The position numbers and the translations under genes are program-made. Positions 1-37,801 of a stretch of 64,000 bases of DNA are shown here, one piece after another. This DNA is from Chionoecetes opilio (taxonomy: Eukaryota > Arthropoda > Malacostraca > Decapoda > Majidae), in contig JACEEZ010001829.1 in the NCBI GenBank assembly GCA_016584305.1, forward strand, positions 21,001 through 85,000, in the 5' to 3' direction. The first letter of the stretch is position 1, and the number at the start of each line of letters is the position of its first letter. The notes under the pieces are model-generated. The model had not been told where the DNA came from, searched no databases, and saw only the letters and a list, made by a program, of their open reading frames with translations.

Positions 1-294
1 AAATATTCATGTTGCGATTTACTTACGGATTTTCATTACGATGTGATTTTCGAGACTATATTTTTCGGAGCTTAAATAATAACGGCGATATGTAAGTACG
101 GATTTTCAGTATTTTTGATTTGCAAGTATTTCTTTCGCTCTCAAAAAAGATTTCTTAATGGTGGATATAAAGTGTTTTTTTATATTCTCAAGTTTATTTC
201 TTCGCATTTATTTCAGTCTTGCTTTCGTGTCTCATCTTTCGTATTAATTTTTTTATATGTGTAGATAATTTTCTCGTTAACACACACACACAAG

Positions 295-345
<51 letters not shown>

Positions 346-469
346 GCGTACACACACACACACACACACACACACGCGCGCACATTAATTGAAAAAAAAA
401 GCAAGATCGTTTGGAATTATAGAACGGGATTATAAGCTTTGATTCAGTCCTGTATATATGCAAATAGGG

Positions 470-571
<102 letters not shown>

Positions 572-875
572 GATAGGTGCTAAAAAAATAATCAGGAGTT
601 AAAAAAGTAAAAATCTTGTTTAGAAATTATTTTGTATCAACATAATTGCGCAAAACAAGAAATTTATTGAACCTAAAACTATAAATATTCATAAATAAAA
701 TAATCTATAGTTACCTGAGGCCATTCTGACTTACATGAATACACTAAATAACTCTTAAATGACGGTATTAAATTTCCTTAACGGATTGGCAAAAAGTATC
801 TCCCCGTAGCTAACTAAAATACCCTTGGTAAAATAACGTAAATCCTGATATGATTAGCGAAGACTCGGATTAGCT

Positions 876-1482
876 GCCGTCACCAACACTATAGTCGCCG
901 CTGCACTAATGTCGCCAGGTGCCGTATATTAGGAATGTTAGCATCACTACGGATTTGTATGTGTTATTTAAGAGGCATGCACAGTAGTTTATATTGTGTA
1001 CCTGTCTTCAGTGGCACATACAAGGCTGTAGTGATGCTAAAACATGTAATATTCCCCTGTAAAATGCGCCTGGCGACATTTAGTACGTAAAATGTACTGT
1101 AAAATGCGCCTGGCGACATATTTAGTACGTAAAATGTACTGTAAAATGCGCCTGGCGACATATTTAGTACGTAAAATGCGCCTGACGACATATTCAGTAC
1201 GTAAAATGTACTGTAAAATGCGCCTGGCGACATATTTAGTACGTAAAATGCGCCTGACGACATATTTAGTACGTAAAATGTACTGTAAAATGCGCCTGGC
1301 GACATATTTAGTACGTAAAATGCGCCTGACGACATATTCAGTACTTAAAATGTACTGTAAAATGCGCCTGGCGACATATTTAGTACGTAAAATGCGCCTG
1401 ACGACATATTCAGTACGTAAAATGTACTGTAAAATGCGCCTGGCGACATTAGTGCAGTGGCGACGATAGTGTTCTTGACGGT
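876..1482. mobile_element. Palindromic MITE family CCGTAGATAACACTATAG, copy A with internal minisatellite
   Basis: Left ACACTATAGTCGCC and right GGCGACGATAGTGTTC are inverted. The interior has TAGCATCACTAC and GTAGTGATGCTA. Between about 1050 and 1450 the right-arm block GTAAAATGCGCC(T)GGCGACAT is amplified about a dozen times. Two relatives without arrays lie at 6856-7262 and 37377-37653. Confidence 0.85.
1050..1450 (+). repeat. Minisatellite inside MITE copy A
   Basis: Alternating units AAAATGCGCCTGGCGACATA and AAAATGCGCCTGACGACATA, joined by TTTAGTACGTAAAATGTACT. The GGCGACAT core is the same as in the MITE right arm. Confidence 0.92.
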
Positions 1483-2285
1483 ACTATACATTGATACGTG
1501 TTTGAGCGTGTTATGAGTGGCTGTGAGTGGTATGTCTGTCTGTATGTATGTAGAGAGAGGGACCATTGATGACTGATATATAGTACATCAACACTGCAGC
1601 TTGTGTCGTCTCCCTGGAACCTTATGTTAGAAAATGTCAAATTATGTCAAAATATCCAGAAATATTATGTATTTTATTTTTATATGATAGATTTGACCAC
1701 TTTTTCCAATAGTCTGATTACGTATGTGGGTTTAAATAATTGATTGATTTGTTATATCAGTTAAGATATTCTAGATACAAAAAAAGTGTTGCATAATGTA
1801 TAGCTATGATTTTTAATAAGATATGGAAGTGTTTAATGCATTTTTTTTTTTTATTAATTAATGTTATATAGTTTTTGATAGATTTTTTTTTTTTCAAGGC
1901 AGAGATATTTTGTCTTTGATGGTTTGTTATTGATTTAAACGCCGGTGATTTAATTACATAGGAAGGAAATTGATATAGATTCTTAGGTACCAAACTTAAA
2001 CTTATACAAAAAATTTAAGCTTGCAACAAAACTTTTAAAATCTTGTCCCAAAAGCTTTATTAGAACCAGGAATTTTGAGATGAAGAAGTGACTTAAAATG
2101 ACTTAAGCTGTACTGAATAACTTAAGCATCTTAATTTGCATTGACTAAGTTGATGAGAAGTTTGATGCGTTTAAAAGTATTGTTAAAATATTGATAGTTG
2201 TGTTTTATGATTTGCAAGTGATAGGCGATTGTTGAATGGTTAATAATGAAGGATATAGATATGTACTTAACTGTGTAGCTATATG

Positions 2286-2347
<62 letters not shown>

Positions 2348-2659
2348 CACACACAGAAAATGAAATGGTTATAGAAATACAGATAATTAAAAAAAATATA
2401 TACATACAAAATCGATGAATACATTTTGCAGTGTCACAAAATTTAGAACAACTTTCAAGAATCTGAGTAAAACGACCTATTGAATTACTACACGTTTGGC
2501 CTTTATCTAGAGCACGTCACGACCTGTTTGTGTGTTAGAGCAACAATAAAGTTTTGTTCATTCCACGGTGGCGTTATACTTGTCCCCCAAGCCTTATAGG
2601 TGCTGGTGTTATGCAAGCAGTGGCCTGCCTACCCTGAACATTGTAAAGAAGGGGCCAAT

Positions 2660-2701
2660 ACATATATAGATAGATAGATAGATAGATAGACAGACAGATA
2701 A

Positions 2702-2752
<51 letters not shown>

Positions 2753-2837
2753 GATAGGTAGATAGATAGATAGATAGATAGATAGATATATAGGTAGATA
2801 GATAGATAGATAGACAGATAGATAGATAGATAGATAT

Positions 2838-2869
<32 letters not shown>

Positions 2870-2942
2870 GTAGGTATATAGATAGATAGGTAGATAGATA
2901 GATAGATAGATAGGTAGATATATAGGTAGATAGATAGATATA
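2660..2942 (+). repeat. (GATA)n microsatellite
   Basis: About 280 bp of GATA with GACA, GGTA and AATA variants. Confidence 0.97.
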
Positions 2943-3364
2943 TCAGGGTATCATTTAGGCGTACAGATATATATAGTCTGGGTATTGGAAAAGCCTATAT
3001 TTTCTCCCCAGGCAGGAAATGTAGGCCTATCAGACATTTTCTTCACTGTTTCACAAGACAGTTTAGAAATGCCTAGTGCAAGCCCGGCATTCATGTGTCT
3101 TCATGAATGTCTTCATGAATGCCTTCATGAAGAAGACATGAATGAAGATTCTATTGACTAATTCTATTGACTTCTAAACAATAAACCATTCAATTCAATC
3201 CCAATGTCTACGGTAGATAACAGTAATGCTAGGCCATTTGGAAAGCGAATAACCCCCATGCATTATTTCGCTTATAAGCCCCTTGCCCTGGGTAGCCTAG
3301 GCCTCACTTATACCAAGCCAATAGCATTATCTTTGCATATGTATTAAGAAGAACTATGCTTATT

Positions 3365-3800
3365 ATTACTATGGGGTATATTGAGTGTATACAAGGGGTA
3401 AAAGGCGATAATTTAATGCTATAAGAGGGTTAAATCGAGGCATTGGTAAGATTAACCGAGTCAAAAAATATTTATATCTGTTCTGAAGCAGTTCTAACAA
3501 CATCTATAGACTAAAAAACGCTTCTCATTAATTCTACAGGGGATATTCTATATATAAAAGGTGTAAAAGGCTATACATTAATGCTATAAGAGGGTTAAAT
3601 CGAGGCATTTGTAAGATTTAGTCCAACAAATATTTCTTATTTTTGTTCCTACGCATTCTTAACACCGTCTACAGATTAAAAAACTATTATTATTATATGT
3701 ATAGGGTATATTGAGTGTATAACAAGGGTAAAAAACTATAATTTAATGCTACATAATGGTTAAATCGAGGCATTTGTAAGATTTAGCCCAAAAAAAGGTC
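3365..3800 (+). repeat. Degenerate tandem triplication, period about 165 bp
   Basis: Three blocks each contain GGTTAAATCGAGGCATT(T/G)G and TTTAATGCTA (near 3427, 3593 and 3760), with shared lead-ins GGGTATATTGAGTGTATA in the first and third. Confidence 0.85.
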
Positions 3801-4424
3801 GAGCCTGGCGGCGGCATCAGGAACTAAACAACAAAACAATGGCTATGGCGAGGCTGCGGGTATAACAAAACGTCTATTTAACCCGTTATTACCGCCTTGT
3901 TGCCTCCTTAACGACCCAATTAGCCACACCAGGGCACACCTAACACCCCTGTGCCTCAAAATATGGTGTGGGGAGGCTATTAACCCGCGTGTGTGTGCTT
4001 AAATAGTGAGGTAAGGTATTGGGTGGCGAAGGTGTGTGTGTGTGTTGTGGTGTTTTGAATGTGGTTTTTAGGGAGTTAATTTGTGGTTTAATTATGGTGT
4101 TTTATGGTTTATTTGTGGTTTATAGTGTGTGTGTCTTGTATTTATGTGTGTGTGCGTGTGTGTGTGTAGATTTGGAGGTGTGTGAACGTGTGTGTGTGTG
4201 ATTGGGAGGACTCAATTGTGTGTGTGGCGCGCGTGTGTGTGTGTGTGTGGCGCGCGTGTGTGTGTTGCGTGTGTGTGTGTTGCGTGTGTGTGCAGGTGTA
4301 TACAAAGAGACAGGTGTGGCGTGTGTGGTAAAGCGAGAGGCTAAGAGTGAGGTCTGAGCCCCCCAGTGTGTGTGTGTGACCTAAAGAGCGAACGCGCAGT
4401 TCTCGTCCACTATAACCTCGGCCA

Positions 4425-4545
4425 CGGGTACGGCGCGGGCCACAGTGGTCCATAGAAGCTAATCTCGGGCACGCGGGACTCGAACCTAGGATCAGCGCAT
4501 CAAGGTATACCCTGGGTACGTCTCTGTAGTATTCAGCGGGAGACA
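4425..4545 (-). mobile_element. tRNA-like SINE fragment
   Basis: The - strand reads GGTTCGAGTCC (4476-4486), a perfect pol III B box. No convincing A box or closed acceptor stem was found. Confidence 0.4.
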
Positions 4546-4779
4546 CTTAGCGAAAACACGTCAAAATAGTCCATTTACCGGCATCAAACTCAAATGTCCT
4601 TTATTTCAGGGAGAATATTACGCTGAAAGGCTAATATGGCGGCAATGTATTATCGTCCACCCTATATTTATCACTAAAATTACTCCTATTGTCACTAATA
4701 TGCCATAAATAAGGTATTTAAGGGTACATTTCACCTTATTTCCCATTAAATAAGTCTATATATCTTGGGTAAACAAGAA

Positions 4780-4895
4780 ACTTGGCGGCCATGTTGGTTC
4801 CTGAACGCTGATTGGCTGAGAGACGTAGCGAGGCCTCTGATTGGCTGTCAGTGTAGCGAGGCCTCTGATTGGCTCTGGCCTCGCCGCCATGTTAC
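4780..4895. promoter_or_regulatory. Promoter-like cluster: three CCAAT boxes between two YY1-like sites
   Basis: ATTGG (inverted CCAAT) at 4811, 4840 and 4868, spaced 29 and 28 bp, within the repeated word CCTCTGATTGGCT, is flanked by GGCGGCCATGTTGG (4784-4797) and GCCGCCATGTT (4883-4893). Another ATATGGCGGC lies at 4635-4644. NF-Y and YY1 are the usual binders of such words. It could drive Jarid2 or an unseen divergent gene. Confidence 0.55.
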
Positions 4896-5099
4896 GAGGT
4901 GCCAATTACGCATTTCAAAACGAATAATCACTTTTTTATTCGTGCACCGATCTAGGATTGCAATGCCTTATTGAAATCCCCAGTTTGTTGTAAGACTTTC
5001 CATAAAAAGTCTCGTGAGTTTAAGGCCTTCGTAAAAGAAATATGACTCAATCAGTTAGTAACACCGTAGAATTTAACGATTTTTTGTTGATAATTCTTT

Positions 5100-5775
5100 T
5101 TTTACACTAAATATAGGGAGTTTTTGTGTGTTTTAATCTATTTCGATATTTCCGCATCGTTTTATGTAGTAATCACGCGCCTGGTGGCTGTATTTTGTTT
5201 ATTTATTTAAAGGGTTTTTGTTTACACTTTACCGTCAATCTTATTCTTCCTTCTAAATGAGCGGTGAGGTTATTTGTGTGTGATTAGCTATGCCTACAGG
5301 CGCAGTGTGTTTGTGTGTGTTTATGGGACGTGTTTATCCCGTGTTTAGTGAACGAATACATCTGACTCAGTGGTTTAACGGGTCAAATTATTGAAAAACC
5401 TAAAGATATGTTGCTCCCTGGTTTCAACACTAAATGAGGATCTGTTACTGTTTATAAGATACACACATCGTATAGTATTTGCTCATATTTTTTCACGATT
5501 TATTAGGGCTTAATTAAAAAGTAGATTTTTGTTGGTGAATTTGGTGTTTTTTTGGCGATATTTTGAAACACGATATTTCAATAATTCTTCGTTATTTCAT
5601 TGTTTTTTTAGGCTTATTGAGTCCTATTTATCATTATTTTACTTTATCCGTGTTGATTTATTCATTATTTGATGTTTTTGATTAATGAAGGGAAAAGTTA
5701 GCTCGAGTTGGATGTCAAGATCAAGATAAGCTCTGCTGATCCAGTCCTCATGATGACGTCACAGCGGCCATATTG
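5100..5775 (+). promoter_or_regulatory. Putative Jarid2 promoter segment ending in a CRE palindrome
   Basis: TGACGTCA at 5754-5761 (consensus CRE/ATF site) is followed by CAGCGGCCATATTGG, which combines a YY1-like core and a CArG-like word. The preceding 650 bp align colinearly, with much divergence, to 40660-41490 upstream of PRELI. There is no ORF. Confidence 0.5.
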
Positions 5776-5806
5776 GATTTTTTTCCTTATTCTTACATTT
5801 ATACGT

Positions 5807-6300
5807 CAATTTACGCCTCCCCGTGCAATATTCAAGGCTATTTAAGGGGTAAGAAAGGGTTTGGGGCTGTATTGCATGATATTACCCATTGACAAAGACA
5901 ATATATGCACGATAAATAGGTAAAAACTGGGTATTTCTGGCTTCACTTATCTTATTTCTCTTATTTTCTTCTGCTGTTTACCTCAATTTACGGGTTCCCG
6001 TGCAATATTCAAGGCTATGTAAGGGGTAAGAAAGGGTGTGGGGCTGTATTGCATGATATAACACCCAAGCAGAGGCAATATATGCACGCTAAATGGGTAA
6101 AAATGGGGTATTTCTGGCTTCACTTATCTTATTTTCTTCTGCTGTTTACCTCAATTTACGGGTTCCCGTGCAATATTCAAGGCAATGTAAGGGGTAAGAA
6201 AGGGTGTGGGGCTGTATTGCATGATATTACACCCAAGCAGAGGCAATATATGCACGCTAAATGGGTAAAATTGGGGTATTTCTGGGTTCAAAGCTTTCCG
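5807..6300 (+). repeat. Triplicated 165-180-bp block downstream of the CRE
   Basis: Three copies share CCCGTGCAATATTCAAGGCT, GGGGTAAGAAAGGGT and CAATATATGCACG. Each carries a donor-like GGTAAGAAA. The first copy is the most diverged. Confidence 0.92.
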
Positions 6301-6519
6301 CTATTATAAAAACAAGCCTTTTTATTTATATTCTAATAGATTTTGATGTGTTTGTGTCATCACTAATACCTTCTTGGTCTAAATCACCGCTTTTCATAAG
6401 GGGGCGAGGCGTAGTGCAAAAAACAAGGGGGGGAAGGGGGGCTAAGAGAGTAAAGTATGGAAGTATTATTAATATTGTTGTTGTTGTTGTTTTTACATTT
6501 GTGCCTATAGCGCCTGTAG

Positions 6520-6805
6520 GCAGTGGTGAGGCTCTGGAGGTTCCCTTGAGGGCTGTGATGGTTGGCCCTCGCCCGTGGTGGCACAGGCAGGATTGTTATA
6601 GTGACGCCTGTGATTAGAGGCTCATGCCGCCCCCCTGTGTCCTCCGATGCACTCGCAATCGAAGGTAGAGTTACTGGACAGGGCATGTGGGTGTTCTTAG
6701 GCCACTCCACGGTGCAGAAAGCTTTTGATTTTCTTCGGGGATCGAACTCGGGTCACCGAGAACGCCAGTCGGAGACGCTAACCACTCTGCTACCGCCTCC
6801 CCCCT
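6520..6805 (-). mobile_element. tRNA-Ser/Leu-like SINE
   Basis: The - strand reads GGCGGTAGCAGAGTGGTTAG (A-box region) and GAGTTCGATCCCCG (B box), about 45 bp apart, with a type-II-like long variable region. The body extends to about 6520. It is not a functional tRNA because the 3' stem does not pair. Confidence 0.7.
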
Positions 6806-6855
6806 GTATATATTGTACCATATAAACTATGGTAGAATGAAGTAGTAGACTACAT

Positions 6856-7262
6856 GCCATAGATAACAGTATAGTCGCCACCTGCCCTAATATCGCCAGA
6901 CGCCATATATTACGAATTATAGCATCACTACTGCTGTGTCTGTGCCACTGAAGATGATACACAGTAGTTTATATCATGACTGTATAATCTACCCTGTTTC
7001 AGCATTGTTTTATGCTTTGTAGCTGCAAGTATACACGGTTTACAATTTTGCTACTCGTTTTTTTTCAGTCGACGAAAACTGTCTATACTTGCAGCTACAA
7101 AGCATAAAACAATGCTGAAACAGGGTAGATTATACAGTCATAATATAAACTACTGTGTATCATCTTCAGTGGCACAGACACAGCAGTAGTGATGCTATCA
7201 TTCGTAATATTTGGCGGCTGGCGACATTACTGCAGGTGGCGACTTTACTGTTATCTACGGTA
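6856..7262. mobile_element. Palindromic MITE, copy B (long arms)
   Basis: Near-perfect foldback: CTGTATAATCTACCCTGTTT, GCAAGTATA and TAGTTTATAT all recur inverted, with arms of about 190 bp and a centre near 7050. Termini ATAGATAACAGTATAGTCGC and GCGACTTTACTGTTATCTAC. It lies directly upstream of the Jarid2 first exon. Confidence 0.9.
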
Positions 7263-7334
7263 GTTGTGTTCTGTTATTGTGTCTTTTAAGATTCTAATAA
7301 TTGAGTCTTTGTTTTCCAGACTCCCGAGGCCACC

Positions 7335-7355
7335 ATGGCAGCAGCTCAGCCTTGA
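7335..7355 (+). promoter_or_regulatory. Possible upstream ORF in Jarid2 5' UTR
   Basis: Six codons plus TGA (M-A-A-A-Q-P) start at an ATG in the context GCCACCATGG, close to the vertebrate Kozak optimum, 61 bp before the Jarid2 ATG. It follows a plausible acceptor (TTTTCCAG, ending 7319). The main ATG at 7396 (GAAGCATGG) has a weaker context. If the 5' UTR exon starts at 7320, this uORF would be met first by scanning ribosomes. Confidence 0.4.
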
Positions 7356-7395
7356 GTGTGAGGCTCGCCCTTGAGTGTGGCCCTTGGATGGAAGC

Positions 7396-32744
<25,349 letters not shown>

Positions 32745-32767
<23 letters not shown>

Positions 32768-34515
32768 CCTCAGGTGTGTTAAGGCTGTGTTTACCCTGTA
32801 CTAGACTCTCCTAACAGTACTAGCAGCTCTAACCTCTAAGCTCAGGTGTGTTAAGGCTGTGTTTACCCTGTACTAGACTCTCCTAACAGTACTAGCAGCT
32901 TTAACCTCTAAGCTCAGGTGTGTAAGGCTGTGTTTACCCTGTACTAGACTCTCCTAACAGTACTAGCAGCTCTAACCTCTAAGCTCAGGTGTGTTAAGGC
33001 TGTGTTTACCCTGTACTAGACTCTCCTAACAGTACTAGCAGCTTTAACCTCTAAGCTCAGGTGTGTTAAGGCTGTGTTTACCCTGTACTAGACTCTCCTA
33101 ACAGTACTAGCAGCTCTAACCTCTAACCTCAGGTGTGTTAAGGCTGTGTTTACCCTGTACTAGACTCTCCTAACAGTACTAGCAGCTTTAACCTCTAAGC
33201 TCAGGTGTGTAAGGCTGTGTTTACCCTGTACTAGACTCTCCTAACAGTACTAGCAGCTCTAACCTCTAAGCTCAGGTGTGTTAAGGCTGTGTTTACCCTG
33301 TACTAGACTCTCCTAACAGTACTAGCAGCTCTAACCTCTAAGCTCAGGTGTGTTAAGGCTGTGTTTACCCTGTACTAGACTCTCCTAACAGTACTAGCAG
33401 CTTTAACCTCTAAGCTCAGGTGTGTTAAGGCTGTGTTTACCCTGTACTAGACTCTCCTAACAGTACTAGCAGCTCTAACCTCTAACCTCAGGTGTGTTAA
33501 GGCTGTGTTTACCCTGTACTAGACTCTCCTAACAGTACTAGCAGCTCTAACCTCTAAGCTCAGGTGTGTTAAGGCTGTGTTTACCCTGTACTAGACTCTC
33601 CTAACAGTACTAGCAGCTCTAACCTCTAAGCTCAGGTGTGTTAAGGCTGTGTTTACCCTGTTCTAGACTCTCCTAACAGTACTAGCAGCTCTAACCTCTA
33701 AGCTCAGGTGTGGTAAGGCTGTGTTTACCCTGTACTAGACTCTCCTAACAGTACTAGCAGCTCTAACCTCTAAGCTCAGGTGTGTTAAGGCTGTGTTTAC
33801 CCTGTACTAGACTCTCCTAACAGTACTAGCAGCTCTAACCTCTAAGCTCAGGTGTGTTAAGGCTGTGTTTACCCTGTACTAGACTCTCCTAACAGTACTA
33901 GCAGCTCTAACCTCTAACCTCAGGTGTGTAAGGCTGTGTTTACCCTGTACTAGACTCTCCTAACAGTACTAGCAGCTCTAACCTCTAAGCTCAGGTGTGT
34001 TAAGGCTGTGTTTACCCTGTACTAGACTCTCCTAACAGTACTAGCAGCTTAACCTCTAAGCTCAGGTGTGTTAAGGCTGTGTTTACCCTGTACTAGACTC
34101 TCCTAACAGTACTAGCAGCTCTAACCTCTAACTCAGGTGTGTAAGGCTGTGTTTACCCTGTACTAGACTCTCCTAACAGTACTAGCAGCTCTAACCTCTA
34201 AGCTCAGGTGTGTTAAGGCTGTGTTTACCCTGTACTAGACTCTCCTAACAGTACTAGCAGCTCTAACCTCTAAGCTCAGTGTGTTAAGGCTGTGTTTACC
34301 CTGTACTAGACTCTCCTAACAGTACTAGCAGCTCTAACCTCTAACCTCAGGTGTGTTAAGGCTGTGTTTACCCTGTACTAGACTCTCCTAACAGTACTAG
34401 CAGCTCTAACCTCTAACCTCAGGTGTGTTAAGGCTGTGTTTACCCTGTACTAGACTCTCCTAACAGTACTAGCAGCTCTAACCTCTAAGCTCAGTGTGTT
34501 AAGGCTGTGTTTACC
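32745..34515 (+). repeat. 72-bp tandem array made from the Jarid2 stop region and a splice-donor-like site
   Basis: About 24 copies of a 72-bp unit, each holding AGTACTAGCAGCTCTAACCT, the stop context, and CTCAG/GTGTGTTAAG, which looks like a 5' splice site. Units vary mainly at CTAACCTCAG versus CTAAGCTCAG, and there are several 1-2 bp losses. The array begins within the coding exon. A possible acceptor (TTTTTTTCTTGCAG) ends at 34606, so the array may be a 3' UTR intron. Confidence 0.95.
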
Positions 34516-34649
34516 TTGTTGTAGTATGCAGTATATTAACTAATGATAGGGATGATTTTATTTTGTTTTAGTCATGTGTTTTAATTGCGTGGTTTTTTTC
34601 TTGCAGTGTGTGGAGCAACGATTGACCTGAGATTGTAAGGCAAGCGATG

Positions 34650-34696
34650 GATGCACACACACACACACACGCACGCACACACACACACACACACAC

Positions 34697-34741
<45 letters not shown>

Positions 34742-34750
34742 CCCACACAA

Positions 34751-34785
<35 letters not shown>
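34650..34785 (+). repeat. (CA)n microsatellite
   Basis: CA repeat with short interruptions, downstream of Jarid2. More CA (34909-34930) and CATA (34862-34880) follow. Confidence 0.95.
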
Positions 34786-34786
<1 letters not shown>

Positions 34787-35137
34787 TAACATATAATTCC
34801 TTAACTCATAATTCCCTTTTCTGTGTGTGTATAAGAAACGCCCCACAAATTATATTATAGATACATACATACATACATACATTTCTCTGTGTATATATCT
34901 GACTCAAACACGCACACACACACACACACGTACACATGCGCGCGCTGACATTATGCAAAAATATGGCATGTGAAAGAGCGTATATTTTTGAGAGAGAGGG
35001 GGGGGGGGCGTTCTTCCTTTTTTTCGTCGGCCTTTTATGCCAAACTATTTTTCTTCGTGTAAATACGTAAATATTTCTTTCGTCTTTTTCCCCGCATGCC
35101 AAACCTACTCGGGATAGATTCTCGTAAGCCTCCCTCC

Positions 35138-35792
35138 TTCCTTCCTTCCTTCCTTCCTTCCTTCCTTCCTTCCTTTAATCCTTAATTCTCGTGAACTTTC
35201 CTTCCTTCCTCCCTCCCTTCCTTCCTTCCTTCCTTCCTTCCTTCCTTCCTTCCTTCCTTCCTCCTTCCTTCCTTCCTTCCTTCCTTCCTTCCTTCCTTCC
35301 TTCCTTCCTTCCTTCCTTCCTTCCTTCCTTCCTTCCTTCCTTCCTTCCTCCTTCCTCCTTCCTCCTTCCTTCCTTCCTTCCTTCCTTCCTTCCTTCCTTT
35401 CCTCCTTCCTTCCTTCCTTCCTTCCTTCCTTCCTTCCTTCCTTCCTTCCTTCCTTCCTTCCTTCCTTCCTTCCTTCCTTCCTTCCTTCCTTCCTTCCTTC
35501 CTTCCTTCCTACCTTCCTTCCTTCCTTCCTTTCCTTCCTTCCTCCTTCCTTCCTTCCTTCCTTCCTTCCTTCCTTCCTTCCTTCCTTCCTTCCTTCCTTC
35601 CTTCCTTCTTTCCCTCTTCCTTCCTTCCTTCCTTCCTTCTCCTCCTCCTTCCTTCCTTCCTTCCTTCCTTGCTTCCTTCCTTCCTTCCTTCCTTCCTTCC
35701 TTCCTTCCTTCCTTCCTTTCCTAAGTCCTTAATTCTCGTGAGCTTTCCTTCCTTCCTTCCTTCCTTCCTTCCTTCCTTCCTTCCTTCCTTCC
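35138..35792 (+). repeat. (CTTC)n microsatellite, about 650 bp
   Basis: Nearly pure pyrimidine tetramers with two interruptions reading TAA(T/G)TCCTTAATTCTCGTGA (35176 and 35722), which show that the block itself has been duplicated. Confidence 0.97.
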
Positions 35793-36129
35793 ACTATCCA
35801 ATACAGTATTATCACTCAATCACTCACTTCTATTTTTTAGCAATAATTTAAAACTAGAGCATCAACACTATTTATTTATCATTCTTTTCATTGATAAGTT
35901 ACTGAGTATATTGAAGATGCTTGTATGTACTTGTAGCTGAGTCATATTTATTGTAATTTAAACTTGTAATATACCACTGTGAACTATGGTAGGCTATGAG
36001 AATTATATATAGACACACACCTACAGACACACTCACACCTATATATATATATGACTATGTATATGCAAAGATGGCAATATCTATATTTTCTGTATCTATC
36101 AGCTGACTTCAAGATCAAGACAAATTTTA

Positions 36130-37215
36130 TAATGCTTCTAAACTTGTCTTGGTGAGTTAGGAATGAAGTTATAGGCGTGTTAGGAAGGTTAAACATGGTG
36201 TTCGTGAGTTAGGAATGGAGTTAATGTCGTGTTAGGAAGGTTAAATAATGCGTTGGTGAGTTAGGAATGGAGTTAATGCCGTGTTAGGAAGGTTAAACAT
36301 GGCGTTGTGAGTTAGGAATGGAGTTATGGCATGTTAGAAAGGTTAAACATGGCATTGTGAGTTAGGAATGGAGTTAATGCCGTGTTAGGAAGGTTAAACA
36401 TGGCGTTGGTGAGTTAGGAATGGAGTTAATGCCGTGTTAGGAAGGTTAAACATGGCGTTGTGAGTTAGGAATGGAGTTAATGCCGTGTTAGGAAGGTTAA
36501 ACATGGCGTTGGTGAGTTAGGAATGGAGTTAATGCCGTGTTAGGAAGGTTAAACATGGCGTTGTGAGTTAGGAATGGAGTTAATGCCGTGTTAGGAAGGT
36601 TAAACATGGCGTTGTGAGTTAGGAATGGAGTTAATGCCGTGTTAGGAAGGTTAAACATGGCGTTGTGAGTTAGGAATGGAGTTATGTCGTGTTAGGAAGG
36701 TTAAACATGGCGTTGTGAGTTAGGAATGGAGTTATGTCGTGTTAGGAAGGTTAAACATGGCGTTGTGAGTTAGGAATGGAGTTATAGTCGTGTTAGGAAG
36801 GTTAAACATGGCGTTGTGAGTTAGGAATGGAGTTAATGCCGTGTTAGGAAGGTTAAACATGGCGTTGTGAGTTAGGAATGGAGTTATGTCGTGTTAGGAA
36901 GGTTAAACATGGCATTGTGAGTTAGGAATGGAGTTAATGCCGTGTTAGGAAGGTTAAACATGGCATTGTGAGTTAGGAATGGAGTTAATGCCGTGTTAGG
37001 AAGGTTAAACATGGCGTTGTGAGTTAGGAATGGAGTTAATGTCGTGTTAGGAAGGTTAAACATGACGATGAGTTAGGAATGGAGTTATGTCAGTTAGGAA
37101 CGTTAAACATGGCATTGTGAGTTAGGAAGGTTAAATATGGCATTCGTGAGTTAGGAAGGGAGTTTTGTCATGTTAGGAATGTTGTGTTAGGAAGGTTAAA
37201 CATGACATTGGTTAG
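36130..37215 (+). repeat. About 51-bp minisatellite
   Basis: Unit GTTAGGAAGGTTAAACATGG plus CGTTGTGAGTTAGGAATGGA plus GTTAATGCCGT, about 21 copies. It is degenerate at both ends. Intergenic. Confidence 0.95.
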
Positions 37216-37376
37216 GAATTCAAATAACTACCTATTTTTTATTTGATTTAGTTAATGAGGTGATTAGACAATTAGTTACAGGCTGGACACTTGAAAGAAT
37301 ATGTACCTATTATATGAATATGAATATGTATATGTATATGTACTATTTCATCCTTTATTTTGTACTGTCGCCTCTG

Positions 37377-37653
37377 TACCGTAGACAACACTATAGTCGC
37401 CAGTCACTCGCCACGGCACTAAAGTCGCCAGGCACAACATATTACGAATTCATTTATATGACCGAACAAGTCGTCACTACGCCTTGTATGTGCCACTGAA
37501 GACATGTAGTGTGATGTACATAATATAAACTACTGTGCATGCGTCTTCAGTGGCACATCAAAGTCTGGAGTGATGCTAAAATTTGTAATATATTGTGCCT
37601 GGCGACATTAGTGCAGTGGCGAGTGACTGGCGACTATAGTGTTATCTACGGTA
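37377..37653. mobile_element. Palindromic MITE, copy C (compact)
   Basis: 277 bp, with ACCGTAGACAACACTATAGT at the left and ACTATAGTGTTATCTACGGT at the right. The interior has TGTGCCACTGAAGAC and GTCTTCAGTGGCACA. This is the simplest form of the family. Confidence 0.92.
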
Positions 37654-37801
37654 ACTCTTGACAACACTGCCATTCATTTGGGTTGGACCTTTGGCAACCC
37701 TGGCTTTTGTACAGAATACTATGCTGTGTGGAACTAGTAAACACATTTTTGGTCATGTGACTTTTACTCAAACTTTGACCCAACCTGACATTATAGGCAT
37801 T

